DNA of 64,000 nucleotides from Lucinisca nassula (GCA_963580285.1 CAUZLF010000692.1:186001-250000), one strand, 5' to 3'; positions 11,007 through 21,499 are shown, counted from the first letter of the stretch. The notes: generated from the letters alone by a model not told the origin. A program made the numbers and translations.

Positions 11007-11370
11007 AAAGTACCTTCCTGTATCTGAATTAATCTCCTCCAATTTTGCTGACTATCACATACCTATAGAGGTCCACCTACAAATTGTCATTCTAAAATTC
11101 AAAACATCAGAAATTTCACATGCCCATCACACTGGTGATAGAATTGATGTTTTCAACACAAACTCTATTTATACGACTTGATGTTTCAAAATAAATTCAA
11201 AATACTGAGGGAGATTGATTTATTAGACCTAATTATACTACAGTGTCAACAGTTCTTCAGATCCCTGAGGGTTAAAATGGCTTAGTTGAAAAGGGAGGCA
11301 TACCGAATCCGACGGAGGAAAGGAAAAAATAAATAAATAAAGAAATAAAAACATAAATCTGTTCATTTTT
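11007..11370. other. No gene seen
   Basis: AT-rich sequence with no open frame and no splice-bounded exon that I can support. An A-rich stretch with AAATAAATAAATAAAG steps lies at about 11322-11350. Confidence 0.5.
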
Positions 11371-12212
11371 TAGCTCCACTGGCCAAAGACCGGCGGGTCT
11401 TATGTTATATGTTATGGCCCTGTGTCTGTTGTGCGTCTATGCGGTTGTGCATCCGTGCGTTAACTTTTTTCTTTAAACATTTCCTCCTTAACTACTTGGT
11501 CGATTGTAACCAAACTTCACAGGAATGTTTCTCACATAGTCCTCCTCTGAGTTCCTTCAAAGAATTTTGTTACATGCAGAACAAAATGGCATCGAAAGCA
11601 AAAAAAAAATATTTAAAAATCTTCTCCTCCAAAACCGCTCAATGGATTTTATTCTTATTTTGCATGAATGTTCCTTGGGTGGACCTCTGTCAGATTCCTT
11701 GAAGAAATTCGGATCAGGCAAAAAACATGGCCACCATGGCCATGCCCCACATGACTGCCATGGCCATGCCCCTTGGCTCATTAGCTTTCAAAGACTTATA
11801 TGGGGAAAAGTTTTAAAAACCTTCTCCTCCAAAACCGCTCAACGTAATGGATTTCATTCTTACTTTGCATGAATGTTCCTTGGGTGGACCTCTGTCAGAT
11901 TCCTTGAAGCAATTTTGATCAGACAAAAAACATGGCCGCCATGGACACGCCCATTGGCTAATTAGCTTCCATAGACTCATAAAGGGATCTTTTTTTTTTT
12001 TTTAATCTTCTCCTCCAAAACCGCTAAATGGATTTCGTTCTTAATTTTCATGAATGTTCCTTGTGTCTACCATTGTCAGATTCATTGAAGAAATTTTGAT
12101 CAGACAAAAAACATGGCCGCCATGGCCACCACCTTTGGCTCATTAGCTTCCATAGACCAATAAACGGAAAAACTTCTTCTCTGAAACCATAAAGCCTAAA
12201 GCTAAGACATTT

Positions 12213-12392
12213 ACAGTAAAACCTGTCTTAGTGGCCACCTCTATTAAGCAAGCAACCTGTCTTAAGCAAGCAGGCATTCAGTTCCCAAGGAAGGCAGATG
12301 TGTTAAATTTCACCTGTATTAAGCAAGAACCTGTCTTAAGCAAGCATATTTTGACTATCCCTTAGGCACTTGCTTAATACAGGTTGAACTGT
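12213..12392 (+). mobile_element. Palindromic MITE, ACAGT ends
   Basis: The ends are ACAGTAAAACCTGT and ACAGGTTGAACTGT. The interior repeats CTTGCTTAATACAGG / CCTGTCTTAAGCAAGC motifs on both strands. A homologous copy in opposite orientation lies at 28953-29133, which defines the ends. Confidence 0.75.
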
Positions 12393-12976
12393 AGTATGTA
12401 GCAAAGTTATGTGGTCACCTACTAAGTCCTGCGAACTATGACTCTTGAGTCCAAATTGGTGCTTAGTAGCTCCCATAGACTAATAATGACAAAATCTTGA
12501 AACTTTTCTCCTCTGAAACCATAAGGCCAAGAGCTTAGTATGTAGCAACTTGAAGTATTCATCTGCATAAATCCTGCCAACTATGCCCCTGGGGTCCAAA
12601 TTGGCCACACCCTGAGGCACATAAGCTCCCATAGACTTATACTGGGAAAAACTGACAAAAATCTTCTCTGAAACCATCAGTGCCCAGAGCTTAGATATTA
12701 AGTATGCAGCAACGTCAAGTGGTCACTCAAATAAATCCTGCCAACAATGCCCCTGGGGTAAAAAATTGGTCACACCCAGAGGCATATTAGTTCCCATAGA
12801 CTTATAATAGGAAAAACTTAAAAAAAGTCTTCTTCTCTGAAACCATAAGGCCCAGAGCTTTAGATATTTAGAACGGAGCAATGCCAAATGGTCACTCACA
12901 TAAATCCTGCCAACCATGGCTCTGGGGTCCAAAAAATATAGAATGGACATTCCTTGGGTGGATCACTTGTTTCTTT

Positions 12977-13200
12977 TTTACCCATTGCATGCGGGAAAAC
13001 CCTAAATGGGTACCTTGGCTAACAGTGCTGGCCCAGATCGGACCCCACAGAACACCATGTCTGATCAGGGCCTGCACTATTTGCTAACAGAATTTTCCAT
13101 CAAAAATAGAAAAAAAAAATAGGCCTGACACCCCTTATATGACAAATGGACTGGTCCAACATATAGCAATAGAAGAGTCCACTAGTATACCATTGGTTAA
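12977..13200 (+). mobile_element. TTAA-flanked MITE with AGATC palindrome core
   Basis: The ends are TTTACCCATTGCATG and GTATACCATTGGTTAA, related to TTAACCCATTGCATG. The middle holds GGCCCAGATC...TCTGATCAGGGCC. Related copies lie at 15955-16169, 60696-60925 and, split, at 41622-43321. Terminal CCC and TTAA flanks resemble piggyBac-type elements. Confidence 0.75.
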
Positions 13201-13266
13201 TGTAATAAATATGACAATTGTCTGAATGTAGCCGGTGGAGCGACAGGCCCTCTTGGGCCTCTTGTT

Positions 13267-13500
13267 TTATTTTGTGTCAAAGATTTCTCAATAACTACTG
13301 TACATAGAAACTTGAAATTTTGCAAACATGATCAGTATGACTAGTTGTATTGTGGGAAAGAAAATAAGGGCCAAGGGGTCAGGCCTTTTAGAGTTATTTC
13401 CCTTTGTAGTTCTGTATATGCAAAGAAGCTTTTGACATTGCTATTTTCAGCTGAGGTGATGGCACTGGCCGGGGGTATACGTGCCCCACTGGGCACTTTT
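13267..13500 (+). repeat. Array-element fragment with terminal hairpin
   Basis: The text about 'TTTCTCAATAACTACTG...GAGTTATTTCCCTTTG' resembles array units elsewhere, and GTGCCCCACTGGGCAC (13481-13496) is a terminal-type hairpin. No second border is seen. Confidence 0.35.
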
Positions 13501-13621
13501 GTCTAATTAAACCATGTTATAATGAACAGTATTATAAAGTGGTTTATTTGTACCTTAAAACACATTGCATAGAGATTAAACAGAATTAGCTACCAGTTTC
13601 TACTGGAGACAACTTCTAAAG

Positions 13622-13646
13622 TGGGGGCGGGGGGGGTGGGGGGGTT
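13622..13646 (+). repeat. G-rich tract
   Basis: GGGGGCGGGGGGGGTGGGGG and following bases: four or more G runs that could form a quadruplex. It lies just left of a SINE. Confidence 0.8.
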
Positions 13647-13649
13647 GGT

Positions 13650-13949
13650 TTAATAGACCTTTCAAGATTTTTTCACTTATATCTAGCCGGTCATTTATCA
13701 GAGGAGGGCAAAAACCTGAGTAGCCAGAGAAAAAACCACCTGACCTTCCATTGCAGAACTTGGCATCCTACATGTGACCCTAGCCAGGCTCGAACCACAA
13801 TGGTGAGAGACCTAATCATTAAGAGTTAGCACTCACCCTAAGAGTTAGCATCATTAAGAGTTAGCACTCACCCTAAGAGTTAGCATCATTAAGAGTTAGG
13901 ACTCACCCTAAGAGTTAGCACTCTTATCCACTAGGCCACGGAGGCCCGT
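13650..13949 (-). mobile_element. tRNA-derived SINE (family C)
   Basis: On the minus strand the head reads CTCCGTGGCCTAGTGGAT, a tRNA A-box, and GTGGTTCGAGCCTGGC, a B-box, followed by a body ending in CTTGAAAGGTCT. Better preserved copies are at 24741-24968 and 37702-37985. The anticodon-arm region here has expanded into a 35 bp minisatellite. Confidence 0.75.
13814..13920 (+). repeat. 35 bp minisatellite inside a SINE head
   Basis: Three units of ATCATTAAGAGTTAGCACTC and onward begin at 13814, 13850 and 13885. The other two copies of this SINE family have one unit, so the expansion is specific to this copy. Confidence 0.85.
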
Positions 13950-13990
13950 TAAACAACTTTTTGAAGAAGTGGCTCTCTTACTGTCTAAAT

Positions 13991-14275
13991 TTGTTGATTG
14001 ATTTGAGGTTTAACGTCCCCATCAACACTGTAAAGGTCATTTTGGAGACATTGCTTCCAATTTTGTGGGACTTTTACCCGCACCTGAGATGAAATGACAT
14101 CTCAAGCCCTGTCATCCAATGAAACCAAAGGGTTTATAAGCATGGACGGTCCGACTCGCACCACTTTGCCTGGGCAGGCTTATATCCTCTAAGCAGTTTA
14201 CCAGTATTCATGTGCTCTGCATGGAAGCATCGTGCAGCCCATCTGTTTCTTCAAGCCCCGATGGGCGGAGACCGC
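13991..14275 (-). mobile_element. SINE family A copy
   Basis: The minus strand reads from CGGTCTCCGCCCATCGGGGC to the tail GGGGACGTTAAACCTCAAAT. The 300 bp consensus recurs about eleven times in the window. No tRNA head is visible. Retrotransposition is shown by target-site duplications at other copies. Confidence 0.85.
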
Positions 14276-14340
14276 TTACTGTCTAAATATGTTTCTGTTT
14301 GTGAATTTGACCTCTCAGAGCAGATTCTTCAGTATTAACT

Positions 14341-14404
14341 TTAACCCTTGTCCTGCTGGACCATGATTACCCCTACCTATACAACAGTGTAGATCCAGAC
14401 CAGA
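14341..14404 (+). mobile_element. Truncated TTAACCCTTGTCCTGCTG MITE
   Basis: It opens TTAACCCTTGTCCTGCTGGA and reaches CAGTGTAGATCCAGACCAG, exactly the left half of the MITE at 58747-58959. A SINE A copy starts immediately after, so the right half was lost or replaced. Confidence 0.7.
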
Positions 14405-14692
14405 GCAGCCCTTCCCATCAGGGCTTAGAGAAATCACTTGGAATACATTATGCTTCGAGGCAGAGCTGAAACTGACCAAGCATTTGAGAACTTGTAAACT
14501 ACTTAAGGTCCTGGCCATGCAAAGTTGTGCTAGTAGGACAAACCCCTAAAACCGTAGAGGTTTCTTTCAGTAGTAGGGCTTGAGATGTCATTTCATCTTA
14601 ATGTTGGGTAAGAGTCCCACAAAACTAGAAGCATTGTCACCCAAATGACTTAAATAGTGTTGATGGGGATGTAAAACCTCAACTGAAAGGGA
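14405..14692 (+). mobile_element. SINE family A copy, diverged
   Basis: It reads CAGCCCTTCCCATCAGGGC, GAGATGTCATTTCATC and GTTGATGGGGATGTAAAACC in the family order, with many substitutions. It is older than the copies at 17774 or 32050. Confidence 0.8.
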
Positions 14693-15051
14693 ATGGTGTG
14701 AGGCGATTCTTATGGGTAAACATAATAATCCTTTATTTAATAAACGATAGACAAGATATCCTTTAGTCATCAAATTATGTCTCATCACCTGGCCATTTGA
14801 TTTAGCCTCAATGATTTGAACTACCCCTATTTCATACAGATTTTCATGGTCCCAAGATATTCAAGTTATTACCAGAAGTTTGACTATACTTTTGCATAGA
14901 ACAATAATTCATCTCATTGTTCCAGATATCAATAACAATAATGCTTGCACATCAGATAAGAAAATCCTGGACGAGGATAGAAAGTCTTATCCTACCCAGG
15001 GATAGGATAAAATAAAAAAAAATGTTCACCCTTTTGATGTGCACTGGTTGA

Positions 15052-15355
15052 TTTGTTTGTTTGTTTAATTTGAGGTTTAACGTCCCCATCAACACTGTAA
15101 AGGTCATTTGGAGACGTTGCTTCCAATTTTGTGGGACTTTTACCCGACATTGAGATGAAATGACATCTCAAGCCCTGCTGCCAATTGAAACCAATAGGGT
15201 TTATTAGCATGGAGGGTCCACCTCTCACTGCGGTTCCTGGACAGGCTTAGATCCTCTTAAGCGGTTTACCAGTACTAGTGAGCGGGCCGGATTAAGCTCT
15301 GCATGGAAGCATCTTGCAGCCCATATATTTCTTCAAGCCCCTATAGGCGGGGGCC
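15052..15355 (-). mobile_element. SINE family A copy with 16 bp target-site duplication
   Basis: GATGTGCACTGGTTGA stands on both sides (15036-15051 and 15356-15371) without mismatch. The tail side reads TTTGTTTGTTTGTTTAAT on the plus strand, that is (CAAA)n on the minus strand. This is the mark of target-primed insertion. Confidence 0.92.
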
Positions 15356-15520
15356 GATGTGCACTGGTTGAATAGGATGCACATATGCCATCATTACGTT
15401 TAACGTCACACATACATTGACACCAAAAATGCTGCCTAATTGTGATCGGCAGACATTCACGATCAAAGAGACTGCGTTATAAAAAATCCACTTCCAGAAA
15501 TGAAAGACATGCAAAAAAAC

Positions 15521-15664
15521 AAGAATCTTACATTGGTTTGAAGGGTAGATAGAAAAATCTGTTCCTCGGGATCACTGTCCTGCATCATTCGGCAAGTCTG
15601 ATGCCGAACAGTGACCTTCGGGAGGGATTTGTCTATCCACCCCTCACAACTATGTAAGATTCTT
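15521..15664. mobile_element. MITE with about 32 bp terminal inverted repeats
   Basis: The ends are AAGAATCTTACATTGGTTTG and ACTATGTAAGATTCTT, and the inner arm GAAGGGTAGATAGA pairs with GTCTATCCACCCCTC. A central hairpin ACTGT...TTCGGCA/TGCCGAACAGTGA is present. The minus-strand open frame over it is incidental. Confidence 0.75.
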
Positions 15665-15744
15665 ATTACAGCCAACTTCAGTGGCTTCAACACTTTATGG
15701 GACCATGAAAAGTTCCAGATAGGTGTAGTTCAAGTCTCTGAGTG

Positions 15745-15915
15745 TTAAGCCTTTTCCCCCTGAACATGACAACCCCTACCCTTGCAAACAGTGTAGATCC
15801 AGATCAGGTGGCTTCCGTTTGCGAATTTAAAGGCATAAAATACATCAAGTAATTTGATTGGTTGTTAGTCAGAAATGGGTGTGGCAATTTAATTTTTCAG
15901 CAGGATAAGGGTTAA
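15745..15915. mobile_element. TTAACCCTTATCCTGCTGA MITE, internally deleted
   Basis: The right end AGCAGGATAAGGGTTAA is intact; the left is TTAAGCCTTTTCCCCCTGA. The palindromic core is cut after CAGATCAGGTGGCTTC, so only its left arm remains. Full copies are at 29192, 35775 and 58747. Confidence 0.8.
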
Positions 15916-15954
15916 TCATAAAATCCAGTCAGGAGGAGTAATGGGGATGTCTTT

Positions 15955-16169
15955 TTAACCCATTGTATACTGGTGGACTCTTCCATTGCTATATGTTGGA
16001 CAAGTCCATTTGTCATATAAGGGGTGGCAGGCCTATTTTTCGTTATTATTCTATTTATGACAAAATTTCTATTAGCAAATAGAGCAGGCCCTGATCTGCA
16101 GCATGTGATCTGGTCCTGCACTGTTTGCCAAGGTACCCCTTTAGAAAATTCCCACCTGCAGTGGGTGAA
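15955..16169. mobile_element. TTAACCCATTG MITE
   Basis: It opens TTAACCCATTGTATACTGG and closes CACCTGCAGTGGGTGAA. The core is CAGGCCCTGATC...GATCTGGTCCTG. It is in reverse orientation relative to the copy at 12977. Confidence 0.75.
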
Positions 16170-17239
16170 TCTTCTATAAAATACATGTATATGGTGTGTT
16201 GTGTGTACTCATTTGAATGCCTGTAATGAGTGCACACAACATAAATTTTCAAGGTAAAGTGAGATAAAGTCTCTTGTTAAAGACACATTTTTTCGATTAC
16301 ATAACATCCTAATGACCATTTATTAAAGAATCCAGCATTGAGATAAAATACACTTGGGGTATTCAGGCTGTCATACAGGTAGGGGACCAAGAGAGGGTAA
16401 TAAATTACCTAGGGATATGACTTTGACAAATGACATCTATTCATTTACACCTAAGTCCTTATTTTGATTTGCATGGAAGAAACAACAGCACTGTTTTCTG
16501 ATTTACAGAAAATGCCAATTCAAATATATTGGTAAAATTTTTCCACCAAAAATTATATTTTTTTTTTCAGATAAAATCCTGATAACTTTATTATTTCTGC
16601 TCTAAACTTATAGTGTGGTACTCATTAGATATCAGTGATTTCCATTACTTTATTGTAAAATAAAAAGAAGTTATTTAAACAATATGTTGCTGGAAACAAT
16701 CCCAATCCCAGTAAATTATACTATCACTCAAGTACCCTTATTTAGCCCCCTATTAAACAAGAAATCTGCTCATAATCACATCATAATCACTTAGATAAGA
16801 TAAGCCTTTGATGTGCACTATGGTCCGAAGGAAATGTTTATTGGAGATCATTAGACAGGCCATCCCTTTTATATAAGGAAAAAATGGTTCTTTAACTATT
16901 CTAAATATTTGGAGTTCTGGGTAAAATTCCTTAGTGAGGGCAGAACAGGTTTGAATTAGCCATGGTAAACAAGCTACTGAAATTTCACTGTTTTGTTTAC
17001 TGCTGATTTGAGCATGAAAAAAAAAACAACTTTATTTTGTATGTTAACATCTAAAGCAAACAATAATCAAACAGCCATATTAATATCAGAGACCAACTTA
17101 AATGTTTTTTCTAGGCTTTTTTTTCTCAGACCCTTGTCATTCTAGGCCTAGTTTACTTGGCCTGAAGTCATACAGTATTTTCAGAGTGATAAGATAAGTG
17201 GAAGGGGAGGTAATCATGATATGGATACTTTCATTCTAG
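16170..17239. other. No gene seen; presumed intron
   Basis: AT-rich unique-looking sequence. No array, SINE or supported exon was found. It would be intron of the gene whose exons lie at 17240 and 19664, if that gene extends leftward. Confidence 0.4.
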
Positions 17240-17371
17240 GTGATGTTGAAGTGAAAATTCCCCAGTCTTTAAATTCCTCTGTCCACCTGGAGGGGAGGAG
17301 TGTTGTAGAAGGGGAGGTAACCATACAGGACAAAACAGAAACAGAATCTCAAGATAGGGTAACTGTAGCAG
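17240..17371 (+). CDS. Penultimate exon, FAM185A-like protein (tentative)
   Basis: TTTCATTCTAG precedes the exon and GTGAGT follows it. The 132 bases carry two bases of a glycine codon, 43 open codons beginning DVEVKIPQSLNSSVHLEG, and one base of the next codon. The following exon at 19664 supplies GC and stays in frame (phase 1 on both sides). The text has the short alternating beta-strand style of DUF4097/FAM185A proteins, whose predicted beta-solenoid ends in a QxWF motif as here. The family name is from memory of that pattern. Upstream exons were not found in the repeat-rich DNA to the left. The exon itself is well supported by splice sites and phase. Confidence 0.7.
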
Positions 17372-17482
17372 GTGAGTTGAATTGTTCTTTTTAACCTTTT
17401 TCGATGAAGTGGTTTATAATCAAAACCAGGCCCAAAGGTTATAGAACTTTTTTCTTGCTCAACTCACATAAGCATGAAATGT

Positions 17483-17549
17483 GTCCTGCTGATAAATTTT
17501 AAAATGAAATGTCAACTAAAGTTGGTATTTTAAAATTTATGAGCAGGAC
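17483..17549. repeat. Hairpin with 23 bp arms in intron
   Basis: GTCCTGCTGATAAATTTTAA (17483 on) pairs with TTAAAATTTATGAGCAGGAC (17530-17549) with one mismatch around a 21 base loop. Confidence 0.8.
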
Positions 17550-17702
17550 AAATAACATTCTGTGCTGATCTGAGGACAAAAATTGCCTCTGTCATTTGTA
17601 TTTTAATATTTATGAGCATTATAAATTTCATGCTCAGTATGAAAAAAGATTTATAACCTCATGACCATATTGATAATCACTGACCCCCATGCAGACAAGG
17701 CA

Positions 17703-18240
17703 CATATGCATCACGTGAACAAGTCCATGAAATGAAGACCCCCCTCAACCCCACTTCATATAGAGCAAACTGGCGGCCCCCGCCCATAGGGGCTTGAAAA
17801 AATATATGGGCTGCATGATGCTTCCACGCAGAGCTGAATCCGGCCGCACACTAGTACTGGTAAACCGCTTAGAGGATCTAAGCCTGTCCAGGAACTGCGG
17901 TGCGAGGCGGACCGTCCATGCTAATAAACCCTATTGGTTTCATTGGGCGACGGGGCTTGAGATGTCATTTCATCTCAATGTCTGGTAAAAGTCCCACAAA
18001 ATTGGAAGCAACGTCTCCAAAATGACCTTTACAGTGTTGACGGGGACGTTAAACCTCAAATCAAACAAACAAATAGAGAAAACTGGGGTTTATGGGGGTA
18101 TTCATTATTTTTCTTATTTCTGCTCCAAGACATAGGTTGTGGGTACTCGTTAGAACCGCCTCAATGAGGCGGTTCGAACGAGCACCCACATCCTATGTTT
18201 TGAGCATTTATAAAAAAAATATGAAGGATTTTCATCAGAA
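17703..18240. mobile_element. CATCACG hairpin MITE split by a SINE
   Basis: The left part (CATCACGTGAACAAG...CATATAGAGCAAACTGG) and right part (TAGAGAAAACTGGGGTTTAT...) match the order seen in the intact relatives at 30972-31253 and 38951-39238. The core hairpin GTACTCGTTAGAACCGCCTC / GAGGCGGTTCGAACGAGCAC (about 18149-18185) continues outward with CATAGGTTGTGGG and CCCACATCCTATG. Confidence 0.7.
17774..18073 (+). mobile_element. SINE family A copy nested in a MITE
   Basis: Full length, from CGGCCCCCGCCCATAGGGGC to GGACGTTAAACCTCAAAT and (CAAA)n. Flanks TAGAGCAAACTGG (17761-17773) and TAGAGAAAACTGG (18074-18086) are a 13 bp target-site duplication with one mismatch. Confidence 0.92.
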
Positions 18241-18647
18241 AAGTAGCCATTTTGGAAATGTGTAAAAATGCACTATGTCGTAGGGGTGAATTATTGTAAT
18301 GAAATCCAGGTAATTGTTATTTATAGCCATGCTATTCTTGTCGTTGTGATGCCAGAGTTCTGTGTAAAGAGGGCTGTCTGTTAAACATGGACAGGGCTGA
18401 TTTGCTGGGACTTGGTATACAGTGTAGACATAGATCAGACACTGCAGAATGTGGCATCTGATCAGGGTCTGTGATGTTTGCTTAAAGTGCAGGAATTGTA
18501 GGGTTAAAAACAGACTATGTCCCTATTCAGCACCATTTTCCAGCCTCGTACATCCAAGAACCCATCAGTGGTGTAAGTGCATTGATTAGTCTCTGGCAGT
18601 CAATCTGTAACTCAAAAATAAAAATGGCTACATCAAGCAACCATAAT

Positions 18648-18780
18648 TAGGGCCCCGCACTGAAAGTGTGGGTGCCCTATAGTAATCACTCTGTCTGTCT
18701 GTCTGTCGGTCCGTCTGTCCGCCCACAAATTTCTGATAGCGCTGCCGGGGCCCTAGTCAGTTTCACTGACAGCTCTAGGT
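18648..18780 (+). mobile_element. Array-less terminal-hairpin element
   Basis: It starts TTAGGGCCCCGCACTGAAAG with a hairpin against GTGTGGGTGCCC, then carries (TCTG)n/TCGG steps (about 18692-18722), then GCCGGGGCCCTAGTC, the inverse of the start. These are the ends and microsatellite of a pearl-like element with no tandem core. Confidence 0.6.
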
Positions 18781-18782
18781 TT

Positions 18783-18994
18783 CCTAAGTATTGGGACAGA
18801 CAGGCCTAAGCAAATACTGCAGACCCAGATCAGACTCCTCCTAAAGGAGCAGTCTGATCAGGGTCTACACTGTTTACCATACCATTACTATACCGTTGGC
18901 ACTTTTTGCTGGTTTGTGAAATAAATTTGCTAAAATTTTAGGAGAATTACAGCAAGTCCTCAAGGTGTTCAAATTTTTAGGATCTTTATGTTTC
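18783..18994. mobile_element. CCTAAGTATTGGGAC MITE with AGATC palindrome core
   Basis: It runs from CCTAAGTATTGGGACAGACA to GGTGTTCAAATTTTTAGG. The core is CAGATCAGACTCCTCCTAAA / GGAGCAGTCTGATCAGGG. Relatives lie at 21500-21705 (opposite strand), 31790-31985 and 38283-38520. Confidence 0.75.
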
Positions 18995-19162
18995 TGTAAT
19001 GAAGACCCTTGTAAACCAGGAATTAGATTAGAAAAAAGTTGGGTTTACTAGAGTATACATTATTTTTATTGTTATTTTCATTGTTCTTTCTCAAAAACAT
19101 AAATTGTGTGCACCTGCAAGAATGGTTCAACCACAGTATATAGCATTTCTAAACAGCACTGC

Positions 19163-19479
19163 GCGGCCCCCACCCATCGGGGCTTGAAGACATATTAAAA
19201 ATTATATGGGCTGCATGATGCTTCCATGCAGAGCTGAATCCAACCCGCACACGAGTACAGGTAAACCGCTTAGAGGATCTAAGCCTGCCCAGGCAAAGCA
19301 GTGCGCACAAGTCTGACCATCCATGCTTATAAACCCTATTGGTTTCATTGGGGGACAGGGCTTGAGATGTCATTTCATCTCAATGTCGGGTAAAAGTCCC
19401 ACAAAATTGGAAGCAACGTCTCCAAAATGACCTTTACAGTGTTGACAGGGACATTAAGCCTCAAATCAACAAACAAACA
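19163..19479 (+). mobile_element. SINE family A copy with 12 bp target-site duplication
   Basis: AAACAGCACTGC flanks it on both sides (19151-19162 and 19480-19491). An extra ATTAAAAATTATATG near the 5' end distinguishes this copy. It lies in the intron between the exons at 17240 and 19664. Confidence 0.92.
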
Positions 19480-19663
19480 AAACAGCACTGCAACCCCATG
19501 TTTTGAAAATATCACATTTTCATGTGAAATGTGTCTGTTTTAGCAACACGTAATACGCCTTTAACAAGACCCTTTGTTTTGAGAAAACTTGGTGTAGTTC
19601 GGTGAGGCGAAAGTGTTCTGTATCTTGGGTAGTGAGGAGTTTTGTTTATTTTATAACTTCTAG

Positions 19664-19782
19664 GCCATATTGGTGACAAGACAACAGAAGCAGGAAAGAT
19701 ACAAGTTGCAACAGAAACAGGAACCATCCAACTTGTTCATCAAGACTGGTTTACTGCACTTAACCTTGCTAAAGGCACATAG
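19664..19782 (+). CDS. Last coding exon, FAM185A-like protein (tentative)
   Basis: A long pyrimidine tract and ATAACTTCTAG precede it. The first two bases GC complete the glycine codon begun by the exon at 17240, then 38 codons (HIGDKTTEAGKIQ...) lead to TAG 19782. The end TGTIQLVHQDWFTALNLAKG has the QxWF-A/S-L-L pattern that I associate with the C-terminus of FAM185A. Together the two exons give the last 82 residues. The intron between them is 2.3 kb and holds a SINE, two MITEs and an array-less hairpin element. No clear AATAAA was identified close downstream. Confidence 0.7.
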
Positions 19783-19999
19783 AAGATGGTAAAACTTCAA
19801 AGAACCATCCCATCCTTGCTACACCCAGGACGTTCTGAAGTATACTCTTCCAGCTTTGAATTTGGGCACACCCCATTGTTGCCAATACTGATCGTAGTCA
19901 ACATTTATACAAAGTGGCAAACAGTGTAGATCATGATGAAATGGCTCATTGTGAGCCATTTCATCTTGATCTACTCTGTTTCCATAGGTATCAGCATCA

Positions 20000-20945
20000 G
20001 TTGGTTAGTCCACAGTTCTAAAGAAGCATGGTCATTCTCACGGCACATGTAGAACTACCACATGTTGATCTACACTGTTTGAATAGGTATCAGTATCAGT
20101 TGGTTAGACCACAGTTCTAAAGAAAGATGGTCATTCTCACAGCACATGTAGAACTACCACATGTTGATCTACACTGTTTGCATGGGTGTCATTATCCGTT
20201 GGTTAGTCCACAGTTCTAAAGTAAGATGGTCTTTCTCAGAGCACATGTAGAACTGTCACATCTTTATCTACACTGTTTGCACAGATATCAGTATCAGTTG
20301 GTTAGTCCACAGTTCTAAAGAAGCATGGTCATTCTCACGGCACATGTAGAACTACCACATGTTGATCTACACTGTTTGCATGGGTGTCATTATCCGTGGG
20401 TTAGTCCACAGTTCTAAAGTAAGATGGTCTTTCTCAGAGCACATGTAGAACTGTCACATCTTTATCTACACTGTTTGCACAGATATCAGTATCAGTTGGT
20501 TAGTCCAAAGTTCTAAAGAAGCATGGTCTTACACACAGCTCATGTAGAACTGTCACATGTTGATCTACACTGCATAAGTATCAGTATCAGTTGCTTAGTC
20601 CACAGTTCTAAAGAAGCATGGTTATTCCCACAGCTCATGTAGAACTACCACATGTTGATCTACACTGCATAAGTATCAGTAGAAGTTGGTAAGGCCACAG
20701 TTCTAAAGAAGCATGGGCATTCTCACAGCACGTGTAGAACTGAAACCTCTTTATCTACACTGTTTGCATAGGTACTAGTATCAGTTGGTTAGTCCACAGT
20801 CCTAAAGAAGCATGGTCTTTCTCACAGTACATGTAGAACTGTCATATCTTGATCTTCACTGTTTGTATAGGTACATGTATCAGTATCAGTCTGTTAGCCA
20901 CAGTTCAAAAGAAGCATGGTCTTTCTCACAGCACATGTAGAAGAT
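20000..20945 (+). repeat. 99 bp tandem array with 198 bp higher-order period
   Basis: About nine to ten units are phased on CACAGTTCTAAAG (20011, 20110, 20209, 20308 and so on). Units around 20209-20300 and 20406-20500 are nearly identical to each other and differ from their neighbours, so a two-unit block was duplicated. Each unit contains TTGATCTACACTGTTTGCAT, one arm of the palindrome found in the MITEs; the complete palindrome stands just left of the array (about 19925-19985). Confidence 0.9.
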
Positions 20946-21087
20946 CAGGGCCCAGTGGTTCAAAGCATTGTTTGCTTAACAAGCTTATATGTGGTCAAAA
21001 TGTCAACTTCTGGTAAAAACAATATATGATTAGTTTTAATGATATGTTAACTAATGATATGGTCCATTTTGAACAATAAAGCCCAGG

Positions 21088-21291
21088 GGCCAGTTGTTTA
21101 AAACTAACGACTTCATTAATCATTTAATGTGGTAAATATGCTAATATTTTTGCTGAAAAAATGTGAGCAGCTTTTGCAAATATTCAGCAAAAATAACAAA
21201 ATTTTAGTTATTGTACTTGCTAGAGCAATTAACAGGTTGACCACTAATGAGATCGTTAAGCTAATGATGCTTTGAACAACTGGCCCCAGGT
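21088..21291. mobile_element. GGGGCCAGTTGTT MITE
   Basis: The ends are GGGGCCAGTTGTTTAAAAC and GCTTTGAACAACTGGCCCC. The interior includes TGCTAATATTTTTGCTGAAA. A homologous copy at 30868-31393 is split by another MITE. Confidence 0.8.
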
Positions 21292-21499
21292 GTTCAGTAT
21301 CCAAAAAGGTGGCTGCTGAGCAGGTTAAATATATAGCATAATGCTTTAAGAGGAATGATTGTGGCTGCTGAAGAAAGGTGGCTGCTAAACAGAGGTGACT
21401 GTTACTGGAGGGTTAACTGTATCAACCCAAATTTTCTATAAAATTTTCTATTTGATATATATGGATACAATTTACCAAGCCAAAAATGCCATTGTACCA

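Larger units (their letters stand above)
11371..13266 (-). mobile_element. Second element of the 7657 family
   Basis: It begins TAGCTCCACTGGCCAAAGACC, as the element at 7657 does, followed by a GTGCGTCTATGCGG tract and diverged units with TTTTGCATGAATGTTCCTTG (about 11657, 11866 and 12045). At the right GCCGGTGGAGC (13231-13241) inverts the left border, and a hairpin AGGCCCTCTTGGGCCT (13245-13260) closes it. Two MITEs (12213-12392 and 12977-13200) have inserted into it. In the second half the units change to CATAAGGCCCAGAGCTTAG types. Confidence 0.65.

Noticed and set aside
15463..15693. Minus-strand 76-codon frame
   Set aside because: It covers a MITE with clear terminal inverted repeats.
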